Positions 30,997 to 41,537 of a stretch of DNA of 64,000 nt are shown piece by piece. Position numbers and translations under genes: made by a program. Position 1 is the stretch's first letter; every line of letters begins with the position of its first letter. The DNA lies in the NCBI GenBank assembly GCA_039881045.1, contig JAYWVB010000017.1:124001-188000 (forward strand), given 5' to 3'. The stretch comes from Chaetomium olivaceum. Lineage: Eukaryota; Ascomycota; Sordariomycetes; Sordariales; Chaetomiaceae. The notes under the pieces are model-generated. The model worked only from the letters and a program-made list of their open reading frames with translations. It searched no databases and had not been told where the DNA came from.

Positions 30997-32279
30997 ATGC
31001 CCCCAACCACCCTCCGCGTCCTCATCAGCGGCGGCGGCATAGCCGGCAACGCCCTGGCCTTCTGGCTCGCCAAACAAGGCCACGACATCACCGTGGTCGA
31101 GCGCTTCCCCTCCCTGCGCGCCACCGGCCTCCAACTCGACCTACGTGGTTGCGGCATCGAAGTGCTCCGGAAGATGGGCCTCGACGCCGGTTTCCGCGCC
31201 AAGGCGGCCCCCGAGCAGGGCATGCAGGTGGTGGATAAGTCCGGCCGTCGCCGGGCCTATTTCCCGGCGAATAAGTCGGGCAGTGGGAAACAGAGTCTGA
31301 CGAGCGAGTATGAGATGATGCGGGGGATATGTGTCGGTTGTTGTATGATGCGGTGCAGGAGGCCGGGAAGAAGAGGCCGCCGCGTTATGTGTATGGGACG
31401 TCGGTGGAGGGGATTGACCAGACGGATGGGAAGGTGGATGTGCGGTTTGAGAATGGGGAGACTGAGAGGTTTGATCTGGTGGTTGGAGCGGACGGCCAGT
31501 GGTCGCGCACGCGCAAGGTGATGCTGGGGACGGGGGCGCCGGATCCGGTGCAGCGCGTGCCGGGGTTCAATATTGCCTACTTCACTATGCCGCTGCCGAT
31601 GAAGGAGGGGGAGGAGTTTCTGGCTACGTCTTACATGACCGCCGGGCGGCGCGGCATCATGACGAGACGACATAGCCCAGATGAGATCCAGGTGTTGTTG
31701 TCGTGCAAGACGAAGCCCGAGGTGCTTGACAAGGTGCCGCGGGGCGACGTGAAGCGGGAAAAGGAGGTCATGCAGGAGATCTATAAGGGGGCAGGGTGGA
31801 TCACCGAGGACGTTCTCAAGGCGATGTGGGCGGCGGATGACTTTTATTGTGAGCGCATCGGTCTGGTCAAGCTGCCGTCTTGGTCGTCTGGCCATGTCAC
31901 ACTACTCGGGGACGCCGCATACTGTCCGACCGTCTTGTCGGGGATGGGCACAACTTCGGCTATGGTGGGAGCGTATATTCTGGCGGGCGAGATCGGCAAG
32001 TTTGTGAGCGGCGGTTTGCCCAACGAGACGGACGGGCTTGCGGCGGCCCTGAAGAATTACGAGGACAAGTTCAGGCCGTTTATGGAAGGCATACAGGAGG
32101 GGATCGCTGAGAGAGCGGACAGCCAGTGGATGTTATCCGGGTCGGCGTTCAGTATCGGGATTTTGAACTTCATGATGGGACTTGCGTCTTTCTTCAAAGT
32201 CAACATTGCCGACATTTTCAGCATCCGCGAGACCGTGGATGGATGGAGTTTGCCAGAGTACGAGGAGGTCTGGGAATAG
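30997..32279 (+). CDS. FAD-dependent aromatic-type monooxygenase, one frameshift
   Basis: ATG 30997 follows a CCACC-like context. The N-terminus has the Rossmann FAD motif ISGGGIAGNALAFWLAKQGH and the ERF acidic end. After residue about 110 the frame must move by one base. Downstream come LVVGADGQWSRTRK (the DG motif) and VTLLGDAAYCPTVLSGMGTT (the GD motif binding FAD ribityl), then a helical C-terminus. It is a group A flavoprotein monooxygenase like those acting on phenols or TetX-like substrates. The substrate is unknown. The shift sits in a run of five Gs near 31321-31325. A sixth G would give MRGD-M-CRLLYDAV, the usual family sequence, and a 427-aa protein. The gene lies divergent to a Zn(II)2Cys6 factor. 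Confidence 0.8.
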
Positions 32280-33121
32280 TTGCCGACGTGTATTGCGGTG
32301 CCTGTTCATAATTTAGGGGGGCTTAATATTCGAGTCTTGTGGCGGTTGTATGTACGGCTAGTGTAAAGCAGTGTCTCCCCGCTCAATATCCCTTGGTGAT
32401 TCCTCTGAAATGTGGAGGGTGTCTGATTAAGAATCAAAGTCATTTTGGCTTGTGAGGAAGTCGACGGGAAAAGTCAAAGCCTTGTGAAATGTGAGAATGG
32501 CGAATTGGAAGTTAATAGCGAGGCAGTAAGCCTTTGGGACTCAGGGTGAGATATAAAGGTTTTTTTTTTTCTTAAATCTATGGTAAGTATCTTTTCCAAG
32601 TCCATGGATCATTTCCGATTTCATGCCATGGTTATTCGTAGGCAGTTGTTAGTATAGTAGTGGTGATGACGTTGACTCTATAAGCAGGTATCTTACGATC
32701 AAGCTTTTTAGATCCTTCCTTCTCCAATGATTCCTAGCATACGCCACGGGTGACTCAACGTTCAACTTGCAAAATCCTTTGATATATTACTACTAATCTT
32801 ATCCTAGTGCTGGTTCAGGATGGGCGATGGTATATACGAAACTGAAGATGCTGCTCAAACCCTCAGTTTGATCCAAACAAGATACCTACCACCTATGTAC
32901 CTGGACCTAAATAGGTCAACAGACGACAGTTGACCGTTTTGAAAAACGCCAAGCCCACCCGCAGTTGGAGTCTAGACTCCTAGAGTGCTGCCTGATTGCA
33001 GTGTGTTGTCAATTGATACATTATCAACTTCATTGTGATCCCATTGTCAAACGGGTTTAATTCTGTCTCCCGCTTTCGCTACCGGAACAAACATCTAAGC
33101 AAACTGGAGTATCTACAAGAT
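32280..33121. other. Intergenic, no gene seen
   Basis: About 840 bp, AT-rich with a poly-T at 32561-32571. No coding signal. The last 200 bp should hold the promoter of the Q-rich gene. Confidence 0.5.
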
Positions 33122-33633
33122 ATGGTTATCCGCAAGTTGCCCACCGCGTCGGCGCCGTCTGTTCAACAGCATCAGACCCGACCGCAACAGAACCAACAGC
33201 ACCAGCAGCACAAGCTCAGTGCAACGCAGGCTAAACAGCGGCAGCCCCAGCCTCAGAAACCGCAGCAACAGCATGAGCAAACGCAAGAGAAAGAGCAAGA
33301 GCAACATCACCAGCAGCCGCAGCCGCAACCTCAACCGGACACAACCACTCACAGCGCTCATCTCCCTCTCCCCCCGCGACGACCACCGCCGGTGACACAG
33401 GCACCGGTACCGGACCACACAACCCCACAGACTACTCTCCTAGTAGTTCCAGTGGTGGTAGTAACCCCGGCTCACAGCATTCCAGCAGGCCCGGCACCCC
33501 AGCAAGGAAGTCGAGTATGACTTGGACGCGGCTTGAGGAGTTGGTTAAGATGATTCCTAATGGGCTCTACCCTGCGCCGCCGGGGCCGCCGACGGCACCT
33601 GGGGAGCCGATCCGGTGGATGAAGTTCAAGTAG
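33122..33633 (+). CDS. Small Q/P/S-rich protein with conserved-looking C-terminus (frameshift likely)
   Basis: From ATG 33122 (MVIRKLPTASAP) the frame is Gln-rich and disordered. It would end shortly after 33510 without any structured part. Another frame from about 33370 reads a Gly/Ser linker and then MTWTRLEELVKMIPNGLYPAP and IRWMKFK before a TAG at 33631, which looks like a real globular end. Adding one C to the C6 run at 33370-33375 joins both into 170 aa, and the total length becomes divisible by three. I cannot name the family. The alternative is a shorter protein from the ATG at 33517 (38 codons). Confidence 0.4.
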
Positions 33634-34041
33634 GGGGGTGGTGGATCTAGTGCTTGGGCTAGCGGTATGCGTGATATAGGTGTTGTTGGTGGGTGACATC
33701 ATGATGATGGCAAGATGGCTCATGTTAGACACGGATGGACCATCTACTGGGAGTACCTATGTAACCTGAAATTAGGGCGAGCAGTTAATATGTTGTGACA
33801 TCCGTATTAGGGGAAGTGGACTTGGAATATATGAACTTGGGCCGTGACCAGCTATTCAGCAATTGCAGTTGCGCAACGCGAGATTCTATATATCTATCAT
33901 ATGTGGTAGTTGGTAGTTAGTTGACCCAGGAAGGTATTTGATATACTAGATACTTGGACAACAAGGCCCGCCTCCACCCACTTGCATCGCCTTTCGTCAT
34001 CAATGGTATAGTATATGTTCCATACCGTTCCAGCAGGTCTC
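33634..34041. other. Intergenic, convergent gene ends
   Basis: About 410 bp, AT-rich, between the Q-rich gene and the RING-IBR gene. Nothing recognisable. Confidence 0.5.
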
Positions 34042-35283
34042 CTATCGGGGGCCGGTTTCCGTTTTGGAGTCCCAAACCTTTCTCCTCTTATTCGTTTTTG
34101 AAGTTGAACCCACAGTCCTCTTCCGCTTCTTCCCCAATGTATCTTTTTGACTCCCTGTTTCAGTTAGCACCAATGGACCATACGAACGATCGAAAGAACA
34201 GAGAGAGAAAAGAAAAGGGAATGAAAACGTACCCCCTATGCCTCCACCCCCAAAACGATGCGCTCTCCCTCCACACCCACTACACGTTTTCCCCGCACAA
34301 AGCGGACACACCACTGCCGCAACCCTGCCCCTCCCAACCTCTCTCTCCATCCCTTGCGACGCACCCTGCGACATCCCCTGAGAGGATTCTTCTTGTGAAA
34401 AGCCCTGCGAAAAGCCCTGTGAAGCCCCCTCCCCCTCCCCGTCCACCCTCTCCCCTCCACATCCATCCCCCCTCAGTCCCCTAACCTCAGCCACGGCCCC
34501 CAGAAACATGCCACACCCTTCCCGGTCGTGGCAGTACAGCCGGCGCTCCGGCGGCGTGCGCATCTCGCGCAGCTTGGTGCGGTAGGCGAGGAACTCGGCG
34601 GGCGTGGCGATGGTGCCGAGTGTTGGGAGGGGGAGCGGGGTGGCGCATGGAGGGCTTGGGTTTGAACTTGGGCTTGAGCTTGAGCTTGTCGCGTTAGATT
34701 TGGTGTGGGGGGCTGAGGTTGGGTTAGGGGGGTTGAGAGAAGATGTCCGGACTGGGCAGCTCGCTGGGGTGAAGGGGTCTGTTGAGAGGGAGGCTAAGAG
34801 AGTGGTGCGCAGACAGCGGTGGCAGAGGGCGTGGCCGCATTGGGCGGGTGGGGTGGCGGATTGCGGTTTGGAGCGTTGAGGGCTCTGTTGGTGGTGGGAG
34901 ATACGGCGGTAGCAGCGGGAGCAGGGTATGCTGGGGTGGCTGTGTTTTGGGTGGCTGAATGAGAAGGAGGTGGATGGTGTTGAGAATGAGGACGGCGTTG
35001 GTGTGCTGAGAAGGGCCGGGGATGGCGCCGGGCTTCGCTGATCTGGGGGTGTTGGTGGTATGGCTTGCCTGATATGGGTGGTTTCTGAACCTTCTGGCCG
35101 TTCTGACTCCCCAGACGGGGGTGGTGTGAGAGGCTGATAGGTTGCCGGTGGGGTCATCCCGGGTATCGAGGTTTTTAGACGAGGCTCCTTAACCGGAGTT
35201 GGCTCTGGCTTGGAAGGCAGAGCATTTGTCTTCATTGAGCCCTTGGGGGCCGCCGAGGCTGCGCGTGATACGCCGTTTCCCAT
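34042..35283 (-). CDS. RING-IBR protein with N-myristoylation signal, Rcat missing
   Basis: ATG 35283 gives MGNGVSR, with Gly2 and Ser6 as required for N-myristoylation, so membrane attachment is likely. A long disordered P/S/T region follows. RING1-like Cys/His come next (CSRC, then CGHALCHRC), then RRLYCHDREGCGMF and CPLCAGKTCSGCGGRAH, an IBR closely similar in layout to the RBR gene at 3727-4558. A 78-nt intron (34232-34155, GTACGT, GCTAAC, CAG) is probably removed; because 78 is a multiple of three, the frame is open either way. The C-terminus is Lys/Arg-rich (KKRKR, KRRK), not a catalytic RING2. I saw no GCNHM-type exon downstream. It may be a non-catalytic relative of RBR ligases. Confidence 0.72.
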   Translation of the reverse strand: MGNGVSRAASAAPKGSMKTNALPSKPEPTPVKEPRLKTSIPGMTPPATYQPLTPPPSGESERPEGSETTHIRQAIPPTPPDQRSPAPSPALLSTPTPSSFSTPSTSFSFSHPKHSHPSIPCSRCYRRISHHQQSPQRSKPQSATPPAQCGHALCHRCLRTTLLASLSTDPFTPASCPVRTSSLNPPNPTSAPHTKSNATSSSSSPSSNPSPPCATPLPLPTLGTIATPAEFLAYRTKLREMRTPPERRLYCHDREGCGMFLGAVAEVRGLRGDGCGGERVDGEGEGASQGFSQGFSQEESSQGMSQGASQGMEREVGRGRVAAVVCPLCAGKTCSGCGGRAHRFGGGGIGGTFSFPFLFSLCSFDRSYGPLVLTETGSQKDTLGKKRKRTVGSTSKTNKRRKVWDSKTETGPR

Positions 35284-36046
35284 GGTTCAGGTAGGTATAC
35301 AAGATGTTGAGACAAGCGGGTTCTGTAACTTCTGAAGTTTTGTTTGAAACTCAAAATCAAACAAGAGTGGGTATCTTAAAACAGAAGACGCTGGGAAGTC
35401 AAGATACAGCTATCGTCGCGTGATGTCTTACCAAGAGCGGGGATACTAGCACTTTGCCTGAGCCCGTGAGGCTTGACGTTTGCGTATGTACCTGAACGAT
35501 GACTCTTCCTCGACTTGTAGGCTTCGTATTGGAACAACACATATTCCGTGGCAAATTTTCTGGTCCCACAAGGCAATTGACGCCCAACATTGTGTGGCGG
35601 CGTGTAAGTGGTCGCCCTGAATTCAGGGGTTCAGGGGTTACGATTGGTCACTCGTTGGCTCCAGTCTTGGGGTTGGTTCAACCTCCCTCTCTTGATCTCT
35701 TCAGAAGTCACATTCTGGGACTCAAGTCACTCAACTTCTCAAGAAGTCGTCTGAGTCTAAATTCAAGGGTGGTAAGAGTTGATTCAACCCAAGATCCTAG
35801 TAAAGTGTCAAGGAATCCAATCCTGACGGGGCCAAGACATGCATGGCTCCCAATATTCGATTGTTGGGTGGGTTGGTGGTCATCAAGGTTCTCGACCCCC
35901 ACGCAATCTCATTGTCACTCCAGCCTCTCTCGTCTTTTCAGCCTTTGGAGGTTACCATTTCCTACGATCGGCAGGAGAGCTGCAGCCACCAGATTACCTA
36001 GTGCCATCACCTAGTGCCATCACCTAACCTCGGACGTTGACCGACC
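35284..36046. other. Intergenic between divergent genes
   Basis: About 760 bp. A short tandem duplication, CCTAGTGCCATCA, occurs at 35998-36024, just before the methyltransferase start. No gene seen. Confidence 0.5.
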
Positions 36047-37662
36047 ATGAGATCATCAACCTGGACTCTTAGTCTTGCCGCTTTCTGCTGGTTCTCAGCC
36101 GGACGGGTTTTGTGTGACGAACCAGATTCGCAATCACATTCTGGGCTAGTTGGGGTCGACGCCACTGATGTGAGACTTTTGAGAAGTAAAGTAACACGGT
36201 CACTGCTAACATCGGCCATCTACCTAGCCACAATATCTCGTTTATGAAGTCCACGAAGTCGAGGTTGTCCTAGCCGAGAATGAACGACTGTCGAGACAGC
36301 TAGACACACAGCGGCACCTCGAGGAAAAGGAGAAGCTGCTTCAGAGACTGAGCAAAAGCCACGGCACCTGGAACGAGCACCATGCCCGTCATCGCCTTCT
36401 TGAGGCCCTTCGGGGGTTCTCCGCCTATGCTGATACCCAGCAAGCGGAACTCAATCGGTTGAAAGGGCTTTACAGCCACGTTCCCAAGAAGCAGAAATCG
36501 GTTTGTTTACTCTTGAGTTGACCCAAGGTTTGAGGAGAGTTATGCTTACACGGCACAAGCTACTCGAACGGACAGTCAAGTACAGCCAGAAGTTTGCCGA
36601 CGTTGCCGAGCTGCTCAAAAAGAACCAGCAGCTCTGCGATGACATTGTGCGGAATGCAATGGAGTTCTATGGTGTCAGCCAACAAGAGCTCGACAAGCAT
36701 ATCAAGGCTATGAAGAAAGTCGGTCGGCCCGCGGAAAGAGTCAGCGTGTCGCAGGCACTGAAGCATTTTGTGCGGGACTGGGCAGCGTCCGCGCGCGCAC
36801 GAACGGGATGCGGCGTTTCCATGTATCTTGCAGGCTCTGAAGGACCAGTTTCCAGATGCTGGTGAGAAGGAAGTGAAGATTCTCCTCCCCGGTGCAGGTC
36901 TGGGACGGTTAGGTCATGAAGTGGCACAACTCCCCGGTAAGAAACCAAAACTAACCAACCCCCCATCCCACCTTATCCCCCTCCCTAATAGCCCCCTCTT
37001 CACAGGCTTCCTCGTAACCAACAACGAATGGTCCGCCTACCAAAACATCGCCTACCGCTTCCTCACCCGCCCCACCCCCTCCGGCCGCACCACCCACCCG
37101 GCCAACACCACCACCCTGCACCCCTTCATCGACGCCTGGTCCCACCACCGCAGCACCTCCTCCATGCTGCGCCCCATCTCCTTCCCCGACACCCCCATCC
37201 ACCCCGATAGCGTTCTCCTCGTCGAAGGCGACTTCACCACCGCCTTCCCGGCCCCTGATAACAACGGACAATACGACGCGCTAGTCACCCATTTCTTCAT
37301 CGACACGGCGCGCAACCTGGCCGCTTACCTCGAGGCCATCGCGCGGCTGCTGCCCCCGGGCGGCGTGTGGGTCAACTTTGGGCCGTTGTTGTATGGCTCG
37401 GCGCCGTTTGTGCAGCTGGCGCTAGATGAGGTGGTGGCGGTGGCCGAGGCGGTTGGGTTTGAGTTCGTGGAGGTGCCTGTGCCTGTTGATGCTGCTGCGG
37501 CAGATGGGGGAGATGGGGAGGGTTGGGGGAGGTGTAAGGCCGCGGAGGGGGGTGGTGCCGGGGAAGAGGGTTTATGGCGTGGAGGCGGTGTATGGGTTTG
37601 ATGAGAGGGCGTTGACGCGGAATGCGTACGAGGCGGTGTTTTGGGTTGCGAGGAAGCTGTAG
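36047..37662 (+). CDS. N2227/carnosine N-methyltransferase-like protein with signal peptide, two frameshifts
   Basis: Exons 36047-36169, 36228-36500, 36560-36936 and 37006-37662; the introns are GT-AG, 58-69 nt. The first exon encodes a signal-peptide-like start (WTLSLAAFCWFSAGRVLC). Exon 2 is a charged helical region (LSRQLDTQRHLEEKEKLL; HARHRLLEALRGFSAY). The core has VRDWA...AHERDAAFPCIL, VKILLPGAGLGRLGHEVA (SAM-binding glycine motif), NEWSAYQNIAYRFL, VNFGPLLYGSAP and the family end FDERALTRNAYEAVFWVARKL. N2227 enzymes methylate the histidine ring of carnosine-like dipeptides. Frames change at a CG-dinucleotide run (36788-36798) and in the G-rich 37510-37560. Two one-base corrections restore the family sequence. 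Either assembly error or recent decay. Confidence 0.7.
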
Positions 37663-38083
37663 GGGCAGATAGGCTGGGTGCGCTGCTGCTTTTTTGGGTT
37701 ATTGATGGTCTAGTAACGGATGGCGTGGATATGCAGCGGTGGCTACTTGGAGTCCGCACTCGGCACTGTATGAGTAGATTTGGAGAGGACTTGGATAGGT
37801 ATCAAGACAAAGTGTATATGGTTGGCACGGAACTTCTTGATAGAGTTGCACTTCGAGCATGTATTTGTAGAACTAAGTAATACTAGCTTCTCGATATTCC
37901 CAAGCATGTAAACCTCAGAGATTTGCGTTGACCTAGCTTCCGCTGGGGCCTAGATACCTCGCCGAAAGCACTCGAAGTAGGGGCCAAAGTGAGCCCTAGC
38001 TGAAGATTGTAAGCTCAACGTGCTCGGGCGGAGGTTCCCCCAGCATTGTATGGACTCACATGTTTTCTTTATCATCGCTAGCA
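37663..38083. other. Intergenic, convergent gene ends
   Basis: About 420 bp between the methyltransferase and the secreted Cys-rich gene. No gene or repeat recognised. Confidence 0.5.
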
Positions 38084-38377
38084 TCACTTCGCAACGTGGG
38101 CAACGCAGTGGTAGCCCTCGCTACCGGCAGGGCACGTGAAATCTCCGTGGTCTTCGTGGCAAGGCGGGTCGCCAAAGGCGCCCGCGAGGTTCAGCCACGA
38201 CTCACAGCAGAACTCGCACGAGGGAGCAGCCACTTCGTTGCAGGGCCAGTTGTTGGTAGCAATGGCGTTGCGGACGGCCTGGCAGTCATCTTGGCGCGGC
38301 TTGAGTGCTCTGGCGGCGGGGGAGGCGGCCGCTAGGGTGGCGAGAGTAGCCGTGACGAGGAAGGTGAACGAGACCAT
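38084..38377 (-). CDS. Small secreted cysteine-rich protein
   Basis: 97 aa. A clear signal peptide (MVSFTFLVTATLATLAAASP) is followed by a short pro-like segment ending KPRQ, then a mature domain with eight Cys: DDC, WPC, PSC, FCC, PPC, FTC, YHC. The spacing allows four disulphides. Small secreted Cys-rich proteins in fungi include effectors, antimicrobial proteins and wall components. The sequence alone does not decide which. A TATAAATA box 122 nt upstream supports the start and strong regulated expression. No intron is needed. Confidence 0.78.
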   Translation of the reverse strand: MVSFTFLVTATLATLAAASPAARALKPRQDDCQAVRNAIATNNWPCNEVAAPSCEFCCESWLNLAGAFGDPPCHEDHGDFTCPAGSEGYHCVAHVAK

Positions 38378-38498
38378 GTTGGCTAGATCGGGCAGGTATT
38401 GGTACTTTGAGAACAGGGGTTGAGTCGCTATGTTGGTTCGAAGTTGTGCTTGTGAACTGGGTGATCAAGATATGGCTCTTCTCGTGAGATGCCCGCCT

Positions 38499-38506
38499 TA
38501 TTTATA
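38499..38506 (-). promoter_or_regulatory. TATA box of the secreted Cys-rich gene
   Basis: TATAAATA on the minus strand, 122 nt upstream of the ATG at 38377. A good match to the consensus and well placed for a core promoter. Confidence 0.55.
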
Positions 38507-39400
38507 CTTGAAACCAAGCTGCCATCGTATCCCGTTACCGGCGTTGTTCTTCTGGTTTCTACCTTCATGGCCTCCGTGACTGAAGCTTCAAGCAAGACTC
38601 GGACTCATTGCAATGCTACAGTAAGAGCCTATGCCAAGTCCGAGTCCAGCTACAAGTTCCCTCTTCTCTATGCCAAGGCGAGAACCTTGACGACTCGAGG
38701 AACCAACCGGTCACACCAAAAACTAGTCCCTGGGTTGGAAAGGGTAAAGGTCTTTGTTGCCAAGGAGTGACAACAAAAGCTTGAGGGATTTCCCCCCCAC
38801 GCCGACTCGGGCCATAACCCATGTTGAGAATAAAGGTCCTGGTATGTCAGCCACCTTCCGTTAACCACTTGCTAGCCGTTGTTAGGATGCTACGCCACGC
38901 TCGCCAAAGAAAGCTTCCCCCCGCGCGCCAAGGAGGTTGAGCACCCTGATGGCCCTTCAGCTCTTGTTTTGGGCCTGGCACAGAAGCGGGAAGAAACTCT
39001 TTTGACCGAAAGGTTCACCGTGGCGTTGATGAGAACCTCTGTGTCTGCATGCCGGAAATCGATAGTCCCCAACATCACCACCACCATGTGTCACGGTGCC
39101 TGCACGATAGCCAGGGGTTGAGAGCCACGCGGGGGTAGGGCTGGTGGCCTGATACCTGGGTTTGCCCACATTTAACCACGGCCTCGCCTTCTCCTGCAGT
39201 GCTCCCATGGATGCAGGTTCACGAAGCTTCTTCCTCGAATCACTTGGACGGTCGAACCCATCCTGCAGAGATGGCGCCCGCGGGATACCCCTCACTCTTT
39301 CTGGTCCTGCTTCAGGCATGGCGTGCCGTAGGCTTACCCCAGGGTATCACACCCTCTGCGCAGCCGAGTTGTTTGTAAGTGGAATTGGCATGAAATTGGC
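38507..39400. other. Intergenic; may hide a 5' exon of the GPI repeat protein
   Basis: About 890 bp. Open frames here lack domains. The gene downstream has no signal peptide in its first visible exon, so a short 5' exon with a signal sequence could lie here, but I could not identify one with confidence. Confidence 0.4.
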
Positions 39401-41100
39401 ATGAGCATTGAAGTTTCCTTGAGCATCTCTGACACATGGCGCATCGACAGCCCAACTACCACGACGGTTTATGGCATCCCAACTGCCATCACCGACTTTG
39501 GCTCCTTTGTGTCGTCGATGAATAGCCTTTACTCGACGTCAGGCGTGCCCTTCTCCGGAACTAGGGTCCCGTTCTTCACATCCGTCGTCCAAGTTTCTCC
39601 CGGGAAGCTGTACACGGGTTACGGCTACTACGACTCAGAAGCGCTCAAGAGTGCGGGCTATAGCATCATTACTTCAGTTGTCACCACCACCACCTGCCCC
39701 ACGTCGTCCGCCACGCCGACCTTGCCCCCATCCCCAACCGGTTCTCTGTGCAGCCCGCACGGCGACCACTGTGAGTAGCCGAGTCTCTAACGACATATCA
39801 CCTCGAGAGAAGCTGACAGTTGTTGTCAGGGCACTGCGAGCCGTACCCGTCAAGCACCCAGTCATCGGGCGCGGGAGAGTGCGAGCCCCACGGCGACCAT
39901 TGGCATTGTCCGCCGGGCGTCCCCGAACCTACCACGCCTCCGCCGGCTGGGACAACAACCACTTCGCCACCGCCAGTCGGGGAGTGCGAGCCTCACGGTG
40001 ACCATTGGCATTGCCCGCCCGGTGTCCCTGAGCCCACTACCCCTCCTCCGGTTGACACAACCACCACCTCGCCCCCTCCGGCTGGTGAATGTGAGCCCCA
40101 CGGTGACCATTGGCATTGTCCACCAGGCGTTCCTGAGCCTACTACCCCTCCTCCCGTCGACACACCCACCTCTTCGTCGCCACCGGTTGGTGAGTGTGAG
40201 CCTCACGGTGATCATTGGCATTGCCCTCCTGGCGTCCCGGAGCCCACTACTCCTCCCTCCAGCCCCTCGGCCACGCCCACGAACCCGCCTGTCGACGGCG
40301 AATGCGAGCCCCACGGTGACCACTGGCATTGCCCTCCCGGTGTTCCCGAGCCCAGCACCCCGCCTCCTCCAACCCCCTCGGCAACAACGGGGCCTGGAGA
40401 AGGCGAGGGCGAGGGCGAGTGCGAGGCACACGGCGATCACTGGCACTGCCCGCCTGGTGTCCCTGAGCCCACCACACCTCCCGGCTCCTCGCCAACCGAC
40501 ACACCGGGCGGCGGCAGCGGTGAAGGCGAGGGCGAGTGCGAACCCCATGGTGACCACTGGCACTGCCCCGACGGCGTCCCTGAGCCTACCACCCCCCCTG
40601 GAAGCTCCCCCACCGGCTCACCAGGCGGCGGCAATGGCGGCGGAGACGGCAACAACAACGGATGCGAACCGCACGGTGACCACTGGCATTGCCCCGAGGG
40701 CGTGCCCGAGCCCACCACCCCGCCCGGCGCCTCCCCCACTGGTGCCCCAGGAGGCGGAAACGGGGGAGGAGACAGCACCGAATGTGAGCCTCACGGCGAC
40801 CACTGGCACTGCCCCGAGGGCGTCCCCGAACCCACCACGCCCCCTGGATCCTCCCCCACCGGCTCTCCCGGCGGCGGCAGCGGCGAGGACAATGGCGGAT
40901 GTGAACCGCACGGTGACCACTGGCACTGTCCCGAGGGCGTGCCTGAGCCGACGACACCGCCCGGCGGCAGCGGAGCAGCAGCGACCCGCTCGTCCACTAC
41001 GACAGCGCCGTCGGCTGTTGTGACCGCTGGTGTGGGACGCGTTGGTGTGTCGGGTGTTGTTGGGTTGGTGGGGGTGGTGGTTGCGGTTTTCATGTTTTAG
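39401..41100 (+). CDS. GPI-type surface protein with ten CEPHGDHWHCP repeats
   Basis: Exons 39401-39770 and 39830-41100; the 59-nt intron has GTGAGT and CAG. The visible product is 546 aa. The N-terminal 100 residues are Ser/Thr-rich and possibly beta-structured. One HGDHWHC motif is built across the splice. Ten units follow, each with C(E/S)PHGDHWHCP(P/E/D)GVPEP(T/S)TPP plus a variable linker (T/S/P-rich early, G-rich late). The end is a Ser/Thr stretch and a hydrophobic tail (VGVSGVVGLVGVVVAVFMF) typical of a GPI signal. His and Cys density suggests metal binding at the cell surface; this is inference. The start is uncertain because no signal peptide is visible at 39401. A missing 5' exon is likely. 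Confidence 0.78.
39874..40970 (+). repeat. Ten imperfect tandem repeats, about 105-130 bp each
   Basis: Coding repeats of the surface protein. The His/Cys core is almost invariant, while linker length and composition drift from T/S/P-rich to G-rich. Nucleotide differences in the core are mostly silent, which suggests purifying selection on the motif. Confidence 0.85.
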
Positions 41101-41537
41101 GCTCTGGTTGAGTGCATACCTAGGTAGTTAGTTCTATTCGGAGGAGACAGGAGGGTTTTGCGTAATTGATAATAGGCTGGCTGGGACGTGTAGATACGTT
41201 TGTGTTGTGCTTCCATGCCACTGCGTGAGGATCAATATTCAAGAAGTTATTACTCGTTCCGAGCCGTGCAGTGAATCCATTCAATGGCATATATCGTAGC
41301 CGGCCAGGAACAGGGTCCTGTAGATTAAATAGCGGCAAGCTTAACCTCGGAAACGTCCAGGCTTGATGAGACAGTTATGTCTAACAGCCTTCAGCGCGGT
41401 CAAACTTGGAGCGCGCCGCCACAATAGAGAACTGACACCCCAGCCCCAACTCAAGTGAGCACCCTGCCTTTCAATGCCTTGCCCTGAATAAGCTGGGCAG
41501 CCTCGACATCGTCTTCATGGCCAAGGCCCAACTGGCC
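41101..41537. other. Intergenic, no gene seen
   Basis: About 440 bp downstream of the repeat protein. The part near 41460-41540 still resembles degraded RCC1-like sequence, but I cannot define it. Confidence 0.4.

Noticed and set aside
27518..32279. A secondary-metabolite gene cluster
   Set aside because: Only a regulator and one FAD monooxygenase; no backbone synthase, transporter or other tailoring enzyme nearby.
39162..39404. A 5' exon of the GPI repeat protein
   Set aside because: The frame ends in a donor-like GTAAGT but lacks any signal-peptide character, and the join is not supported.
39862..41093. Antisense and alternative frames over the HGDHWHC repeats
   Set aside because: Repetitive GC-rich coding sequence keeps other frames open; they have no signal, domain or termination logic.
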